In this document: positions 33,108-45,289 of the stretch, piece after piece
How positions within the stretch are numbered: position 1 is the stretch's first letter
Layout: each line of letters begins with the position of its first letter
Origin: Limnanthes douglasii subsp. nivea
Taxonomy: Eukaryota; Streptophyta; Magnoliopsida; Brassicales; Limnanthaceae
Length of the DNA: 64,000 nucleotides
NCBI GenBank assembly: GCA_036936605.1
Contig: JAUPFV010000003.1
Coordinates: 76,926,273 to 76,990,272 of the forward strand
Direction of reading: 5' to 3'
Made by a program: the position numbers and the translations under genes
The notes under the pieces: model-generated
Seen by the model: the letters and a program-made list of their open reading frames with translations, nothing else
Told to the model about the DNA's origin: nothing
The model's database searches: none

Positions 33108-35433
33108 TCAATATTTGGTTAAGTCTACTATGGGATCATCATATTCAACGGAATGTGTCGGCGTGGGATTTTGCAGTCTTGAAAATATACAGACTCTATC
33201 TAGCAAAGGGATCGACCAAGAAATAGCGTCTTCTCTCGCTGTTCGCATCCACGTTGGATCTATAGTCGGTAAAGGTGACCCTTTAACTAAGTCAACCTAC
33301 AAATCCACATTGAATATCAATGCGCATTAAGAAAATAAATGATTAAATGCGTGCGAAAGTAAAGTTCTTTACTCACGTGAACAAAATGGTTTTTATTGAC
33401 GAATGCCACGCCGATCTCCTTTAAAGAACCATCGTTCGGCGGTGAATTTTTCACTGGTAGGTAAGTCTTACTTCCACCGGGAGCAAGGCAATAGAAAACA
33501 CAATTGAATGTCGTCGCGACTAGTTTTCCGCAACTAGGCAAGGACATCCAATTTGTGAAAGGTGCATTCTCTTTATTAAAAGTCAACCGATTATATCTCC
33601 TTATCGACTTCGATTTCATCGTCGTAATATGAAACCCGTTTATAAAACTCTCGATCGCTCTTTAGCTCGTGAACCAAGGATTCTCTAACCATTAGCCATC
33701 CACTTTCGTTACCGACCATACCATGCGCGATGGATCTAAAACCACAATTACCGTCGAGCATTACATTTGTAATTCGGCTTATGAAAGGATGCATATATTG
33801 AGGTGTGTCTTTTGAAAATCTCGAGTCCAAGACATTTGGTAATCTAGCCGGGAATGGTTTAGCCGAGAACGACGGTATAGCCTTGATGTGGTTCGACGCA
33901 TCCGGAGTGCCTAAACCAACGCATTGAACCCGTTTCGCTTTATTGTTTTGGTGGTTTTGCTCCGCAATTAGTAGGAGTATGTGCGGCGACCGTTCTTACG
34001 GTGCTACCAAGAGTGCCGACCGGGGTTGCTATACTAGCGGGGGGTGTTACCACTCGTGGAGTTTCGGCACTGTCGTGGGACTCGAACATTTCTTGTTCGG
34101 CGTATTCGTGATACGAAGGATCCCTTTTCGTAGAATAATCACGTTGGACTTTGCTACCTTTAACGCGACCCCGACCCCGTCCACGACCACGGCTTCCAAC
34201 ACGTCTGGGAGTTCTACCGCAGGTTTTAACATTCTCGAGGGGTTCGCAAAGGAGTGTAGTTGACGGATCCAAAATTTGTTGAATTGTTTTGAGCCAATGA
34301 CTTTGTTCGTAAACATCAACCTCTTCAAGTTTCGCATTTAGATTTGCGAAATTAAATTTTACTTCTTCTTCACCGGTGAGTTTAACTCGCGGAACGATAT
34401 CTAGTCTCTTCCAATGCTCATCTATAATCCAAGTAGGTACATGGCCGTCCACTCTTCGGATTGCCTCAAGTTCTTGGGAACACGGAAAACCATGGATCGT
34501 ACAATCGGTGCAAACGCACAAAGATTTTTCACCGCTGCTTTTATCAACATAGTTATCGTATACTATCGCCAATGCAATAGGTGATACTTACCCTCGTAAA
34601 AATTTGAACGGTTTAAAATCTTGGAATTCGTGAATTAGACGGCACTTGCTAATCTCCATCGATTCTTTAATGGTCGAATGTTGCATCGCTAACAAGCCAT
34701 GTAATTTATCCCAAAACCTGTCGAAATCCAACCTCTCGTTCATCACCTCAACGGTATTGGATGAAACAATGTCGTTCCAAGCCTCCAAAAACATTTTAGC
34801 CACATTCCCATCTTGAAACATTTTTTTCGTTCTCCCGCTAACATTTTTATTGATATGCCACTCGCATAACATGTGACTAGCGCTAGGGAATATTTTGTCG
34901 ATTCTATTCATCAAGGCTAGTTCAAGGTCCGTAACGATAACACAAGGTAATTCACAATCATTCTCCTCTATTATCGTTTTCAAGCATCCTAATGACCATT
35001 CGTAGTTGTCTTGTTTTTCACTCACCATAAACGTGAAACCAATACAAAACGTTTTATTAGTCGATGTTACCCCGACTACTTCGAACAAAGGCATCCTGTA
35101 ACGAATAACTTTATACGTGCTATCCATGATTAGCAAGCGTGGGAAGATCCATAGTAATTCAAGACTAAGTGGATGTGCGAAAAACAAATCGGTTATGACG
35201 TTAGAGCCGACATTCCCCATATGTACTCAATACTTGTACTTGTGCAATTGTAATTTAACTAACAAGCATTGCATTTGGGATCGACCGCCGTTTTCAACCA
35301 TCCTCGTTCTTTGACGGTGATTGTCAACGTGACGGATATATGAAGCATTCTTCGGATCGGCCTTTTTCAAAGCACCATGGAATTGACACGTAAAAACGTA
35401 GTAAGGAATTGAACAATAAGTTTTCCAAAACAT
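33108..35433 (-). pseudogene. Mutator-like transposase with C-terminal OTU protease, decayed
   Basis: The product is a FAR1/MULE-type transposase. From the N-terminal side it has a linker (ALKKADPKNASYIRH...GRSQMQ), an in-frame TGA at 35224, and the DDE core with LLIMDSTYK (first Asp), CVIVTDLELALMN (second Asp) and MLCEWHINKNV. LRG*VSPIAL carries a TAA at 34585, and a SWIM-like zinc finger follows (CTDCTIHGFPC). A Gly/Arg-rich tether leads, after a frameshift near 33940, to an OTU cysteine protease domain: DGNCGFRSIA with the catalytic Asp/Cys, a frameshift near 33600, then WMSLPSCGKLVATTFN and NKNHFVHV with the catalytic His. A last intron (33297-33376) precedes a short final exon (33108-33296). 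The FAR1 DNA-binding N-terminus is missing, cut off at the junction with element C. Confidence 0.85.
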
Positions 35434-35456
35434 GTGTCAAGACCATGGAGCGGCAA

Positions 35457-35639
35457 GTTGCCGACTATAAAATTGCTTTAGTTCTGGATGTCCATCAACG
35501 ATTTCCAAACCTACCACTCGGGTCGATATGGCTAGATGGTCCTGAACAAGACCGCCCTTAAGAGGTCATTTGTGAGGATGAGAGTGCAGAGGGGGAATAT
35601 GCGGAGGAGATTTCATTAGAGAATTCATCTGACGATTGA
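35457..35639 (+). pseudogene. C accessory-gene C-terminal fragment, unit 1
   Basis: This is the last part of a reverse-strand gene like those of A and B: KIALVLDVHQRFPNLPLGSI corresponds to MVLLFHDKFPKRNLGDL in B. An in-frame TAA and an acidic end (EDESAEGEYAEEISLENSSD) follow. The rest of the gene is absent at the MULE junction. The copy in unit 2 lies at 38072-38254. Confidence 0.6.
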
Positions 35640-35871
35640 GCGTCAGAGGAAAATAAATTAATTTCCTTTTGTTTCGTCATATACTACCGCAAACTGTTGC
35701 CGTATTTTTTGTATCCCGACCCTGATGGTCATGGAACTTCAGTCTTTCGATTAATGTACCTGGCGTTAGTTCTAACATTTTCATTATTTTAGTCGAAAGT
35801 GATCCGTTCCCGGCACCAAGATGAAAATAGTTAAAGAAACTTACAAGTCTGAAAAATTAAAATTATGTAGA

Positions 35872-36060
35872 TCAACGAAGTCGGAAAACACTTAAAATTT
35901 GAATAAACAAAACATTGTTGATCACTATAGGTCAAATAACCCTTAAGGTTAAAATAAACAAAACGTTATCAATCAACCGAAGTTGAAAAACCCTTAAGGT
36001 TTGAACAAACAAAATTATTATTGATCAAACAAAGTTGAAAAACCTTTAAGTTTCGAATAA
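35872..36060. repeat. Tandem repeats of about 62 bp, unit 1
   Basis: Three to four imperfect copies occur of a unit containing gttgaaaaacccttaagg and aacaaaac. They are repeated at about 38495-38685 in unit 2. Confidence 0.7.
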
Positions 36061-36249
36061 GCATGCAATCATTTAATAAAAGCATCATTTTATATTAACC
36101 AGATCGGTTTTTATAGACACCTCATTAAAACCTTCCTGCGCCACTAGGGTAGAAAAAAGTGTTTCCCGGACCAAGATTATTTACAAGAAAATATATAAAA
36201 CTATGAATATTGAAAAATACTCAAAATAAAACTTGAGATGTTTGATATT

Positions 36250-37256
36250 ACAAGAAAGCTGCAAGGGTCGGTTATTTTTGTCTTTTAACCGATTGGTACC
36301 CGACTTTATCCTTTCCATCACATGGTAAGGGTCTTCCTAGTTGGGAGCCAATTTTTTGAGGCTCTTGTCTTTAGTATGCAGGAACACTTTCCGTAGGACC
36401 TTGTTTCCGACATTAAACTCTATTCTTCGAACCTTGGAGGCATACCTACTTCACATTAAGCTATGATAATATAATGAGTTCAAATGAGCATGACTTTATT
36501 TTTCCTCAATCAAATCGAGGGCAAGACGTCGACCCTCGTCGTTGGTGTTTTCTGAATAATGCTTGACCCTGTAAGATGGGAACATAGTTTCTGAGAGGGT
36601 CATTGCATCCATATCATATACCTAAGCGTAGGGTGACTCTTGAGTAGGGGTTCGGGGGGTACTTTGATATGCCCATAACACATCTTGTAAGTAGTCTGAC
36701 CATTTTCCTGCTTTTCCCTCCATATTTTATTTAAGACCGTTGATAATCGTTATGTTCGTTACTTCGACCTGACCGCTTGCTTGTGGGTGAAACGATACTA
36801 AAAAAAATTGTTGGATTTCTCGAGAAGAGCAAAAATATCTTATTTCATTGCAATCGAACTGAGGCCCGTTATCCATAGTTAACCTCCTCAAGATATCAAA
36901 ACGATAACAAATGTTTGACCAAATGAACTTAATTACATCTTTAGTCTTCGTCCCGGAAAGAGGTTTAGTTTTGACCCATTTAAAGAAGTTGTCCACATCG
37001 ACCACCATTGAAGTTGACTCACCATATCAATCCCCCACCGATCGAATGGTAGCCCTTCGGAAACGGACTCAAGTGGTATGGCAGAAACGTGAATTGCGTT
37101 TGCAGACCATTGACAGATGTCGCACCTCTTAACCAACTCTTTAGTGTCAGTCATGATTTTTGGCCAATAGAAACCCAAAAACAGTACTCTTCTAATCAAA
37201 GTCTTGAAACCACAATGAGCCGACCCTTTTCTATCATGAATTTCGGACAAAAACAC
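36250..37256 (-). pseudogene. Element C integrase, unit 1
   Basis: The integrase is read in pieces. The zinc-binding part is SEIHDRKGSAHCGFKTLIRR...VKRCDIC (36933-37256). The core is VVDVDNFFKW, MDNGPQFD and QVEVTN (36727-37008), so all three catalytic acidic residues are still present. The degenerate C-terminal domain at 36250-36440 has KVLRKVFLHTKDK. A frameshift near 37010 and further stops prevent expression. Confidence 0.82.
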
Positions 37257-37704
37257 TTATGACTTGTTGCTCCCAATAAATTTTAGTAGAGGTCTAATTA
37301 GTGTTGTTTTGTATAGTGTGCCCCCTCAAAGTGCAAAAACAGGTCCATTAATGCTTGACCCCCCATCTGCTCGGATAATCTACTCGGCGGGCTCTCTTTT
37401 CTATTCAGTCTCCTCTTCCTCTGGTCGGTTAGAATGAAACTCAACTAAAATCGCCTAGTTCAACAGCCAACTTGGTCATCTGTCCCAATACATCAGGATG
37501 TCGCTCCACATTTTTCAACAGGAATGATGTTCGGACTATGATGGAGTTAGCCTGGAAATAAGGCCGTATTTTTCAGGATGCGATTACCAATGCTAGGGCT
37601 GGCTTCTTTAATTTTAGGTACATTTTTTCAGCACCCAATAAACTCTTTCTCACATAGTAAACCGGCCTAGGGATCCGATCTTCCTCACGAATGAGTGTCG
37701 CACT
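37257..37704 (-). pseudogene. Element C RNase H remnant, unit 1
   Basis: RT-connection sequence (ATLIREEDRIPRPVYYVRKS) and the start of RNase H up to ADGGSS remain. It then jumps to the region before the integrase zinc finger, so most of RNase H is deleted. Confidence 0.7.
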
Positions 37705-37984
37705 TGGTTTGGTTTGGTTTATTTTGGGCTGAGGGTAATTTTGTAAAGTGTTTTGGGTATTAACTGTTTTGGTATAAAGTAGTGAGAGATTTGAGCAGTC
37801 TGGTTGTATTAAATGTTTGTTACCCTCATTAATGAAAGTAGTTGTGGTATTTATACCCTTAATTAAGGAAACATGGGCTTTCGGGTCAAGTTATGGAACC
37901 GGGTCAAGTTTAAGGATCCATTTACTTATTAAGTTGATTAGCACATAGCTTAGTAAAAAGGTGTTTAGGTGTTTCTTTACTTTT
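37705..37984 (-). mobile_element. Truncated A-type LTR at the unit 1/unit 2 junction
   Basis: This is the same LTR insertion as at 40326-40698, at the same position in RNase H. It is cut after 280 bp by the tandem-duplication breakpoint. The duplication is therefore younger than the LTR insertion. Confidence 0.88.
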
Positions 37985-38071
37985 TATGAACTCTGAATTG
38001 ACACGTAAAAACGTAGTAAGGAATTGAACAATAAGTTTTCCAAAACATGTGTCAAGACCATGGAGCGGCAA

Positions 38072-38254
38072 GTTGCCGACTATAAAATTGCATTTGTTCT
38101 GGATGTCCATCAACGATTTCCAAACCTACCACTCAGGTCGATATGGCTAGATGGTCCTGAACAAGACCGCCGTTAAGAGGTCATTTGTGAGGATGAGAGT
38201 GCAGAGGGGGAATATGCGGAGGAGATTTCATTAGAGAATTCATCCGACGATTGA
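38072..38254 (+). pseudogene. C accessory-gene C-terminal fragment, unit 2
   Basis: Duplicate of 35457-35639, with the same in-frame TAA and acidic tail. Confidence 0.6.
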
Positions 38255-38869
38255 GCGTCAGAGGAAAATAAATTAAGTTTAAATTAATTTCCTTTTGTTT
38301 CGTCATAAACTACCGCAAGCTGTTGCCGTATTTTTTGTATCCCGACCCTGATGGTCACGGAACTTCAGTCTTTCGATTAATGTACCTGGCGTTAGTTTAA
38401 CATTTTCATTATTTTAGTCGAAAGTGATCAGTTTCCGGCACCAAGATGAAAATAGTTAAAGAAACTTACAAGTCTGAAAAATTAAAATTATGTAGATCAA
38501 CGAAGAAAAACACTTAAAATTTGAATAAACAAAACATTGTTGATCAGTATAGGTTAAATAACCCTTAAGGTTAAAATAAACAAAACGTTATCAATCAACC
38601 GAAGTTGAAAAACCCTTATGATTTGAACAAACAAAATTATTATTGATCAACCAAAGTTGAAAAACCTTTAAGTTTCGAATAAGCCTGCAAGCATTTAATA
38701 AAAGCATCATTTTATATTAACCAGATCGGTTTTTATAGACACCTCATTAAAACCTTCTTGCGCCACTAGGTTAGAAAAAAGTGTTTCCCGGACCAAGATT
38801 ATTTACAAGAAAATATATAAAAATATGAATATTGAAAAATACTCAAAATAAAACTTGAGATGTTCGATA

Positions 38870-40325
38870 TTACAAGAAAGCTGCAAGGGTCGGTTATTTT
38901 TGTCTTTTAACCGATAGGTGCCTGACTTTATCCTTTCCATCACATGGTAAGGGCCTTCCTAGTTGGGAGCCAATTTTCCGAGGCTCTTGTCTTTAGTATG
39001 CAGGAACACTTTTCGTAGGACCTTGTTTCTGACATTAAACTCTATTCTTCGAACCTTGGAGGCATACCTACTTCACATTAAGCTATGATAATGTAATGAG
39101 TTCAAATGAGCATGACTTTATTTTTCCTCAATCAAATCGAGGTCAAGAAGTCGACCCTCGTCGTTGGTGTTTTCTGAATAATGCTTGACCCTGTAAGATG
39201 GGAACATAGTTTCTGAGAGGGTCAGTGCATCCATATCATATACCTAAGCGTAGGGTGACTCTTGAGTAGGGGTTCGGGGGTACTTTGATATGCCCATAAC
39301 ACATCTTGTAAGTAGTCTGACCATTTTCCTGCTTTTCCCTCCATATTTTATTTAAGACCGTTGATAATCGTTATGTTCGTTACTTCGACCTGACCATTTG
39401 CTTGCGGGTGAAACGATGCTGAAAAAAATTGTTAGATTTCTCGAGAAGAGCAAAAATATCTCATTTCATTGCTATCGAACTGAGGCCCGTTATCCATAGT
39501 TAACCTCCTCAAGATATCAAAACGATAACAAATGTTTGACTAAATGAACTTAATTACATCTTTAGTCTTCGTCCCGGAAAGAGGTTTAGTTTTGACCCAT
39601 TTAAAAAAGTTGTCCACATCGACCACCATTGAAGTTGACTCACCATATCAATCCCCCACCGATCGAATGGCAGCCCTTCGGAAACGGACTCAAGTGGTAT
39701 GGCAGAAACGTGAATTGAGTTTGCAGACCACTGACGGATGTCGCACCTCTTAACCAACTCTTTAGTGTCAGTCATGATTTTTGGCCAATAGAAACCCAAA
39801 AACAGTACTCTTCTAATCAAAGTCTTGAAACCACAATGAGCCGACCCTTTTCTATCATGAATTTCGGACAAAAACACTTGTGACTTGTTGCTCCCAATAA
39901 ATTTTAGTAGAGGTCTAATTAGTGTTGTTTTGTATAGTGTGCCCCCTCAAAGTGCAAAAACAGGTCCATTAATGCTTGACCCCCCATCTGCTCGGATAAT
40001 CTACTCGGCGGGCTCTCTTTTCTATTCAGTCTCCTCTTTCTCTGGTCGGTTAGAATGAAACTCAACTAAAATCGCCTAGTTCAACAGACCACTTGGTCAT
40101 CCGTCCCAATACATCAGGATGTCGCTCCACATTTTTCAACAGGAATGATTTTCGGACTATGATGTAGTTAGCCTGGAAATAAGGCCGTATTTTTCAGGAT
40201 GCGATTACCAATGCTAGGGCTGGCTTCTTTAATTTTAGGTACATTTTTTCAGCATCCAATAAACTCTTTCTCACATAGTAAACCGGCCTAGGGATCCGAT
40301 CTTCCTCACGAATGAGTGTCGCACT
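38870..40325 (-). pseudogene. Element C integrase and RNase H remnants, unit 2
   Basis: Duplicate of 36250-37704. The zinc-binding region reads KRCDIRQ where unit 1 has KRCDICQ, so a zinc-ligand Cys is changed to Arg here. Other catalytic motifs match unit 1, with the same frameshifts and deletion of RNase H. Confidence 0.8.
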
Positions 40326-40698
40326 TGGTTTGGTTTGGTTTATTTTGGACTGAGGGTAATTTTGTAAAGTGTTTTGGGTATTAACTGTTTTGGTATAAAG
40401 TAGTGAGAGATTTGAGCAGCCTGGTTGTATTAAATGTTCATTACCCTCATTAATGAAAGTAGTTGGGGTATTTATACCCTTAATTAAGGACACATGGGCT
40501 TTCGGGTCAAGTTATGGAACCGGGTCAAGTTTAAGGACCCATATACTTATTAAGTTGATTAGCACATAGCTTAGTAAAAAGATGTTTAGGTGTTTCTTTA
40601 CTTTTGTCCTGTCCGGATAGTTCAGTGGCATGTTTATGTCCGAATTTCCCTTATCCGGATAACACAGTGAGCTGTGACTGGATAATGCGAACTCATCA
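40326..40698 (-). mobile_element. Solo A-type LTR inside element C
   Basis: This complete 373-bp LTR runs TG...CA. Flanks are GCACT (40321-40325) and ACACT (40699-40703), a target duplication with one mismatch. Coding sequence of C resumes on both sides (NSAVS | SATLIREED), so only the LTR was left in the RT-RNase H connection. Confidence 0.88.
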
Positions 40699-40703
40699 AC
40701 ACT

Positions 40704-41560
40704 AACTGCAGAATTAGCACCTTAATATACAAAAACAGACTTTCTCCTCGAAAATGATTGGTTAATAAGGTGGGGGGAACATAAATATTCTTTTAGGCCT
40801 ATGAAAGCCTCGGTACATGAGGGGGTCCAATTGAACTCATTGTCTTTTCTTAAAACCTGAAAAAGGGTGCACAATTGTCAGATGATCAAGATATAAACCT
40901 GTTCAAATCTGCCAATCGCCCCGTTAGAATCTGGACTTCTTTGATATTTCTTGGCGGGGTCATGGCATTTAAAACGTTTAGTTGAATTGGATATGCCTCT
41001 ATCCATTTTTCACTGATCATGTACACTAAGAATTTCCCAGATCGAACCCCAAAAGAACATTTTTCTTGGTTTAGCTTGAGATTTAGTATTTTCAGGTTGT
41101 CCAATATTTCATCCAGGTCGGAAAAATGGTATTCTTCTCTCATACTCTTAACCAACATGTCTTCTATATATACTTCTATATTTCGCCTGATCTGACTTCC
41201 AAAATCCTTATTCACTAGCCTTTGATAGGTAGCTCCAACATTATTTAGACCAAAATGCATAAACGTATAGCAATGCAGACCTCTCCCGGTTATAAACGAC
41301 GTGTTTTCCTGATCATTGGAGTCTAATCGTATTTGGTTATATCCCGCATTGGCATCCATGAAAGATAACAACTTGTTCCCCAATGTCGAATCCACTAATT
41401 GGTAAATTCTTGGTATCGGGAAAAGGTCTTTACGACATGTTTTGTTGAGGTCGATGAATTAACACATTTTCCATTTCTCATTCTTTTTTGGAGAGGATGG
41501 GATTTTCCGTCCACAGCGGGTACTGGAATTTGCGGATATGCCCTACCTTTGTCATTATAT
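40704..41560 (-). pseudogene. Element C reverse transcriptase
   Basis: RT palm and thumb are readable (40886-41395): FMDANAGYNQIRL, GLHCYTFMHFGLNNVGATYQ and RNIKEVQILTGRLADLNRF-like sequence. The catalytic box is YIED instead of YIDD, so the first catalytic Asp of the pair is replaced by Glu. Stops interrupt the N-terminal part (MCIDF-like region near 41450). Confidence 0.82.
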
Positions 41561-42403
41561 CCACATCGATTTTAATAGCTTATACTTTCTCTTGAGAAAA
41601 TACTGTCGGTTTTGAATGACTGGTCGAACATTACATCGTATGGCCCGACTATAACATATTACGCTGTCGGGGACCCCAGTCACATCCTCCGAACACCAAG
41701 CGAACAAATGAAATATTTTCTTAAGGAAAGAAATTAACTTTTCCAAAACCGCAGATGACAAGTTCGTTTTAATCTTTAAGACTTTCCCTGAAGGGAACTC
41801 ATAGCTCTCGCAGCTCTCATTTGACCCTGAAGTTGACCCTGCTAACTATTAGTCTTTTACTTGCTCTATTTCCCTGTCATTTTTATATGCTAGAGACGCT
41901 TGGTAGCATTCTCTGGCTGATCCGCACGGTTCCCACGTTGTCACCGACCACATATTTTAGACATTAGTGAACCTTCGATGCCACTACGTGAATTCTTGAC
42001 ATCCATGATCTTCCGAAGATGGCATTATACAAGGTCATCGCACCCATAAAAACAAAAATTATTTTTACCTTTTTTTTAAAGATCATCGACCGAACTCTAC
42101 CACTTCTTCAAATTCTCCAACCACTTCAGGTGTTGCCCGTGTATAACCTACTATGGTCCATTCTAAGACAAACGTTTTTTTGAACTTTGCGTATGTTGTC
42201 ATGAAAATAATGCTTGCTGAGCTCCCCGTATCGATCAACACTCTTCTCATTTCATCCCCAACGGTTGCTGCTACAATTACCACTGCATCTTCATGTTGTC
42301 TGACGATGTCTCTCATATCATTGTCATCGAAACATAGTATACGAGACATATTTATGTATAGATGAGGCGAGACTCCCTCTTCTAACTGCATAGTTGAACT
42401 CAC
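41561..42403 (-). pseudogene. Element C protease and protease-RT linker
   Basis: The protease has the active site LIDTGSSASIIF (42083-42403). The linker includes a segment like FAWCSEDVTGVPDSVI (41555-41761), the typical entry to the gypsy RT. Unlike A, this linker is retained. Several stops occur between 41770 and 42080. Confidence 0.8.
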
Positions 42404-44401
42404 GATGTGTCTCTTTCAGGAGAAATTAGTGATTCTTGTCATAAAGTCATCCCAAAGATAATTAGCGATTCAAAAAATCTACACAAATCATTAACATTTC
42501 CTATACTCTCAAGAATTATATATTCCATGATATTGATTATATTTTGATCATTATCGGGGTCTAAATAATCTCTAGCTACATCAAACAGATCGGTGATCTC
42601 TGAAATGACCATCGCAGTCTCTTGCTTCGGTATAGTCACGACCTCTCTTACCCCCGACGTTCTGCTGTGCTTGCTTCTTCACAAATGTTTTCAATTTTCC
42701 ATTCTCATTCAACATTTATATTTCTTTTTTCTGTGTGATAAAATCTCTCATATCATTGCCCACATCTTCGTAATACTTGCAGTATCAGTTATTACGATTT
42801 TCTCTGGGGATTTGAATGGGAAAAGGTTTCCAAAAATTGACAAGATTATTTTCTTTTTTTTGAAGATAGTCGACACACATTTCGTTAGCTCATAAAAATG
42901 AGCGGGTCAGACCCACTTGTTTGAGATGGGACAGGATATAGCTTGAGCATTTACTATCTAATTGATAATCTTGGCCGTGGGGCTGCCAACCTCATGCACT
43001 TAGTTGAAAATGTCGTTGCGCCGGGTTGGTACTGATTTGTGGAGGTTGTGGGACTTACGTCAAATTCTGCTGGTATAGCACGATGGATGTCTGCCCACTT
43101 TGCTACAACTGAGCCGCCACCTCGGGTGCTTGGGTCTCCTCAATCAAAATTTGCTTTTGGACTTGAGCTAATAAAGAAAGAAAAAAGTAAACGCAACCTC
43201 TTTCATAGGACCGGGCAGAAGACCTAGTCTAAAACTTGTTAAAGTTACATTCTCCTCACAGTGGTCCAAATCCGTTTTGGCATCCACGAAGCGTCAGGTG
43301 TAATCTCTTAAACTCTCCATGGCCTTCTGTCTAGAGTTAACAATCGTATTTCCATTTTTCCAAAAATTCTTGCTCCCCACAAACTATTATCTAAACATTA
43401 CCCAAAACATTTCAAAGTTCTTTATGCAACCTTATGAAAATCGATTATACCATTTCGAGGCACATTCTATGAAAGTTTGCGAGTAAGCACGGTAAAGTAG
43501 TTTGTCATTGTTATCAAAGTTTAACATGAAGTTTTTCAACAAATCCAAATGGATGTCTGGGTTCTGGTTCCCATATATTTTTCCAGACAGGAAATATCGA
43601 ATCTTTTGGGCAGATTCCCTGAAAAGATTTTGTCAGACAACAGGGATGATCTCCAGTTATGCTTGACCCTGCTAGTTTCACTTCCAAAACCTTCTACAGG
43701 GGTCACATACAGTCCTTTGTCATGCGGGTTAGCCAATTGACTTCTAAGCCTATACCCATGGGTTTGACTACCCGAAGGGAACTGGACGTGGGGCGTGGGG
43801 CGTGGGGCGTCGGGCGTGGTTGTTTGCTCTTTTCTGCTGATCATGAGTGCCTTGTATTTATCCACGGAGGAAGGAGTTCTTTTATCAATGTTATTCCCGT
43901 TGTGTTTTAATATTCTTGACCCACGAGGCATGCGGCGTCAGATTTCTCGTTTCTTTAAAATCTTTTTCTCCTTCTTAAACCGTTGCTCGACCTTCATATT
44001 ATTCTTTAACAACCTATTATTATATCGTCCTAACCAGGCTTGACCTTGACCGCAGTTTCTTCTTCTTGACCATAAATGTGATTTTCTTCTCTGTCTCTAT
44101 CAGGTGATCTCTCTTTGAACTCCCGACCTATTTTTTTATCAACTAAAACCGCTCATTTGTCAGCATAGAGCTTAGCTATATAGTCCAACAACTGTTGCAT
44201 AGTCATAATAAGGGTCGTCCGCTTACATCGCCCAATTTCATATTGGTCGTGATCGTGATGTTGCTCTTCAACTTGGTTTCCTTCAAATCGGCGATTTGCG
44301 GAGTAAGAGATAATTTTTTCGACGTCCAACCCCATCATTCTACTATTTATGGTATCCGTGTTCATCTCTTTTTGAATTCGTGACTTGGGAGAATCTATCA
44401 C
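42404..44401 (-). pseudogene. Element C gag
   Basis: Gag pieces lie in several frames. The N-terminal part is 44153-44401 (MIDSPKSRIQKEMNTDTINS). A middle part at 43536-43931 has WRSSLLSDKIFSGNLPKRFD, matching gag of A. The core lies around 43380-43535 (KWYNRF, FWVMF) and further pieces run to 42439. A GGGGCGT minisatellite (43787-43819) has expanded inside it. Confidence 0.72.
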
Positions 44402-44416
44402 TAGGTATCACTTCAG

Positions 44417-44436
44417 CTTCCCGCAGACGGCGCCAA
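44417..44436 (-). promoter_or_regulatory. Element C primer-binding site
   Basis: On minus, TTGGCGCCGTCTGCGGGAAG directly follows the LTR. This is a classical TGGCGCC-type gypsy primer site, different from that of A and D. Confidence 0.7.
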
Positions 44437-44777
44437 TGATAGCTACTGAAATATCTGGACCCTGATCTTACTACCAGATGAAATCATCACAGTATTTAGA
44501 GAGAGAAACATGATATTCTAGAGAAAGAAAGTGGTAAAAATTAGATATTAATAATAAATATTCACCATCCCCCATAAAAAGAATCTTCCTTTATATAGTA
44601 GTGGAAGTGGACCCTCACCCACATGGGTGATCCACTTTGTCTTATTTCTATCCTTATTTACTCTAATTTTACACATACAATCATTATTTACAAGATACGT
44701 CCTTCCAATTTATTTTATATTATTCTTAGTACAAACAATTATTTCACTCACAAAATACCATTATACCTTGTTGACCA
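44437..44777 (-). repeat. Element C 5' LTR
   Basis: This 341-bp candidate LTR in element orientation runs from TGGTCAACAAGG to GTAGCTATCA, next to the PBS. No partner LTR exists in the window, because the 3' end of C was lost at the MULE junction. The right boundary is inferred from TG/CA ends. Confidence 0.6.
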
Positions 44778-45289
44778 GATTAGGTCCGGATAATTTACGC
44801 CATTATCAGTAACGATAATACTTCTAATAAAGGTTATTTTTTCAAACACAAATCTTTCAAGTTTTGCTTTAACCTTTCTTAAAACAAAAAATTAACTCCC
44901 ATCCGAAGGCCTTATTTGGAAGCGTTGGTAACGCCATTTTATGACCACTATCAGAAACGTGGTGAGACACATGTCATCATTTTATTGGACCCCAAACTCG
45001 TTATGTTATTGGGGTAGCGTGTCTATAGTGGAAAAATGTTTTCACCTCCTTGCAAATTATAGTTGTTATTGGCTATTTATCTTTTCTACACCCAAAATTT
45101 TTGGTCTTCTACAATTGTTTTACATAATCTCCATTCTTAAATATTCAGTATAATATTTTTTAAAGAGAGAGAAAATTATTTGTAGATAGAAAAGCAGTGC
45201 CTTACTTATTTCATTTTGCTCCTTTGTTTACAATTCTCTTCCTCCTTCATTTTCGTTATCATGAATTCTTCCTCCGGTGATATTCGGGT

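Larger units (their letters stand above)
35381..37984 (-). repeat. 2.6-kb tandem duplication, unit 1
   Basis: This unit holds the edge of the MULE gene, the end of the element C accessory gene, integrase, RNase H remnants and the first 280 bp of an inserted LTR. It is repeated almost unchanged at 37996-40606 (offset 2615). Eleven bases at 37985-37995 separate the units and match neither flank. Confidence 0.93.
37996..40606 (-). repeat. 2.6-kb tandem duplication, unit 2
   Basis: This is the second unit, differing by scattered substitutions and small indels from 35381-37984. It begins inside the MULE-derived edge (aattgacacg) and continues past the breakpoint into the complete LTR. Confidence 0.93.

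Noticed and set aside
33115..33330. 71-codon + frame
   Set aside because: Opposite the last exon and intron of the MULE-OTU gene, whose exon has family-like sequence (GSPLPTIDPTW).
35872..36060. Regularly spaced repeats resembling a CRISPR array
   Set aside because: The repeats are adjacent imperfect 62-bp units without spacers, lie in a plant retrotransposon, and no cas gene is present.
43039..43227. 62-codon + frame within element C
   Set aside because: Opposite the decayed gag of C; no start context, no homologue within the window.
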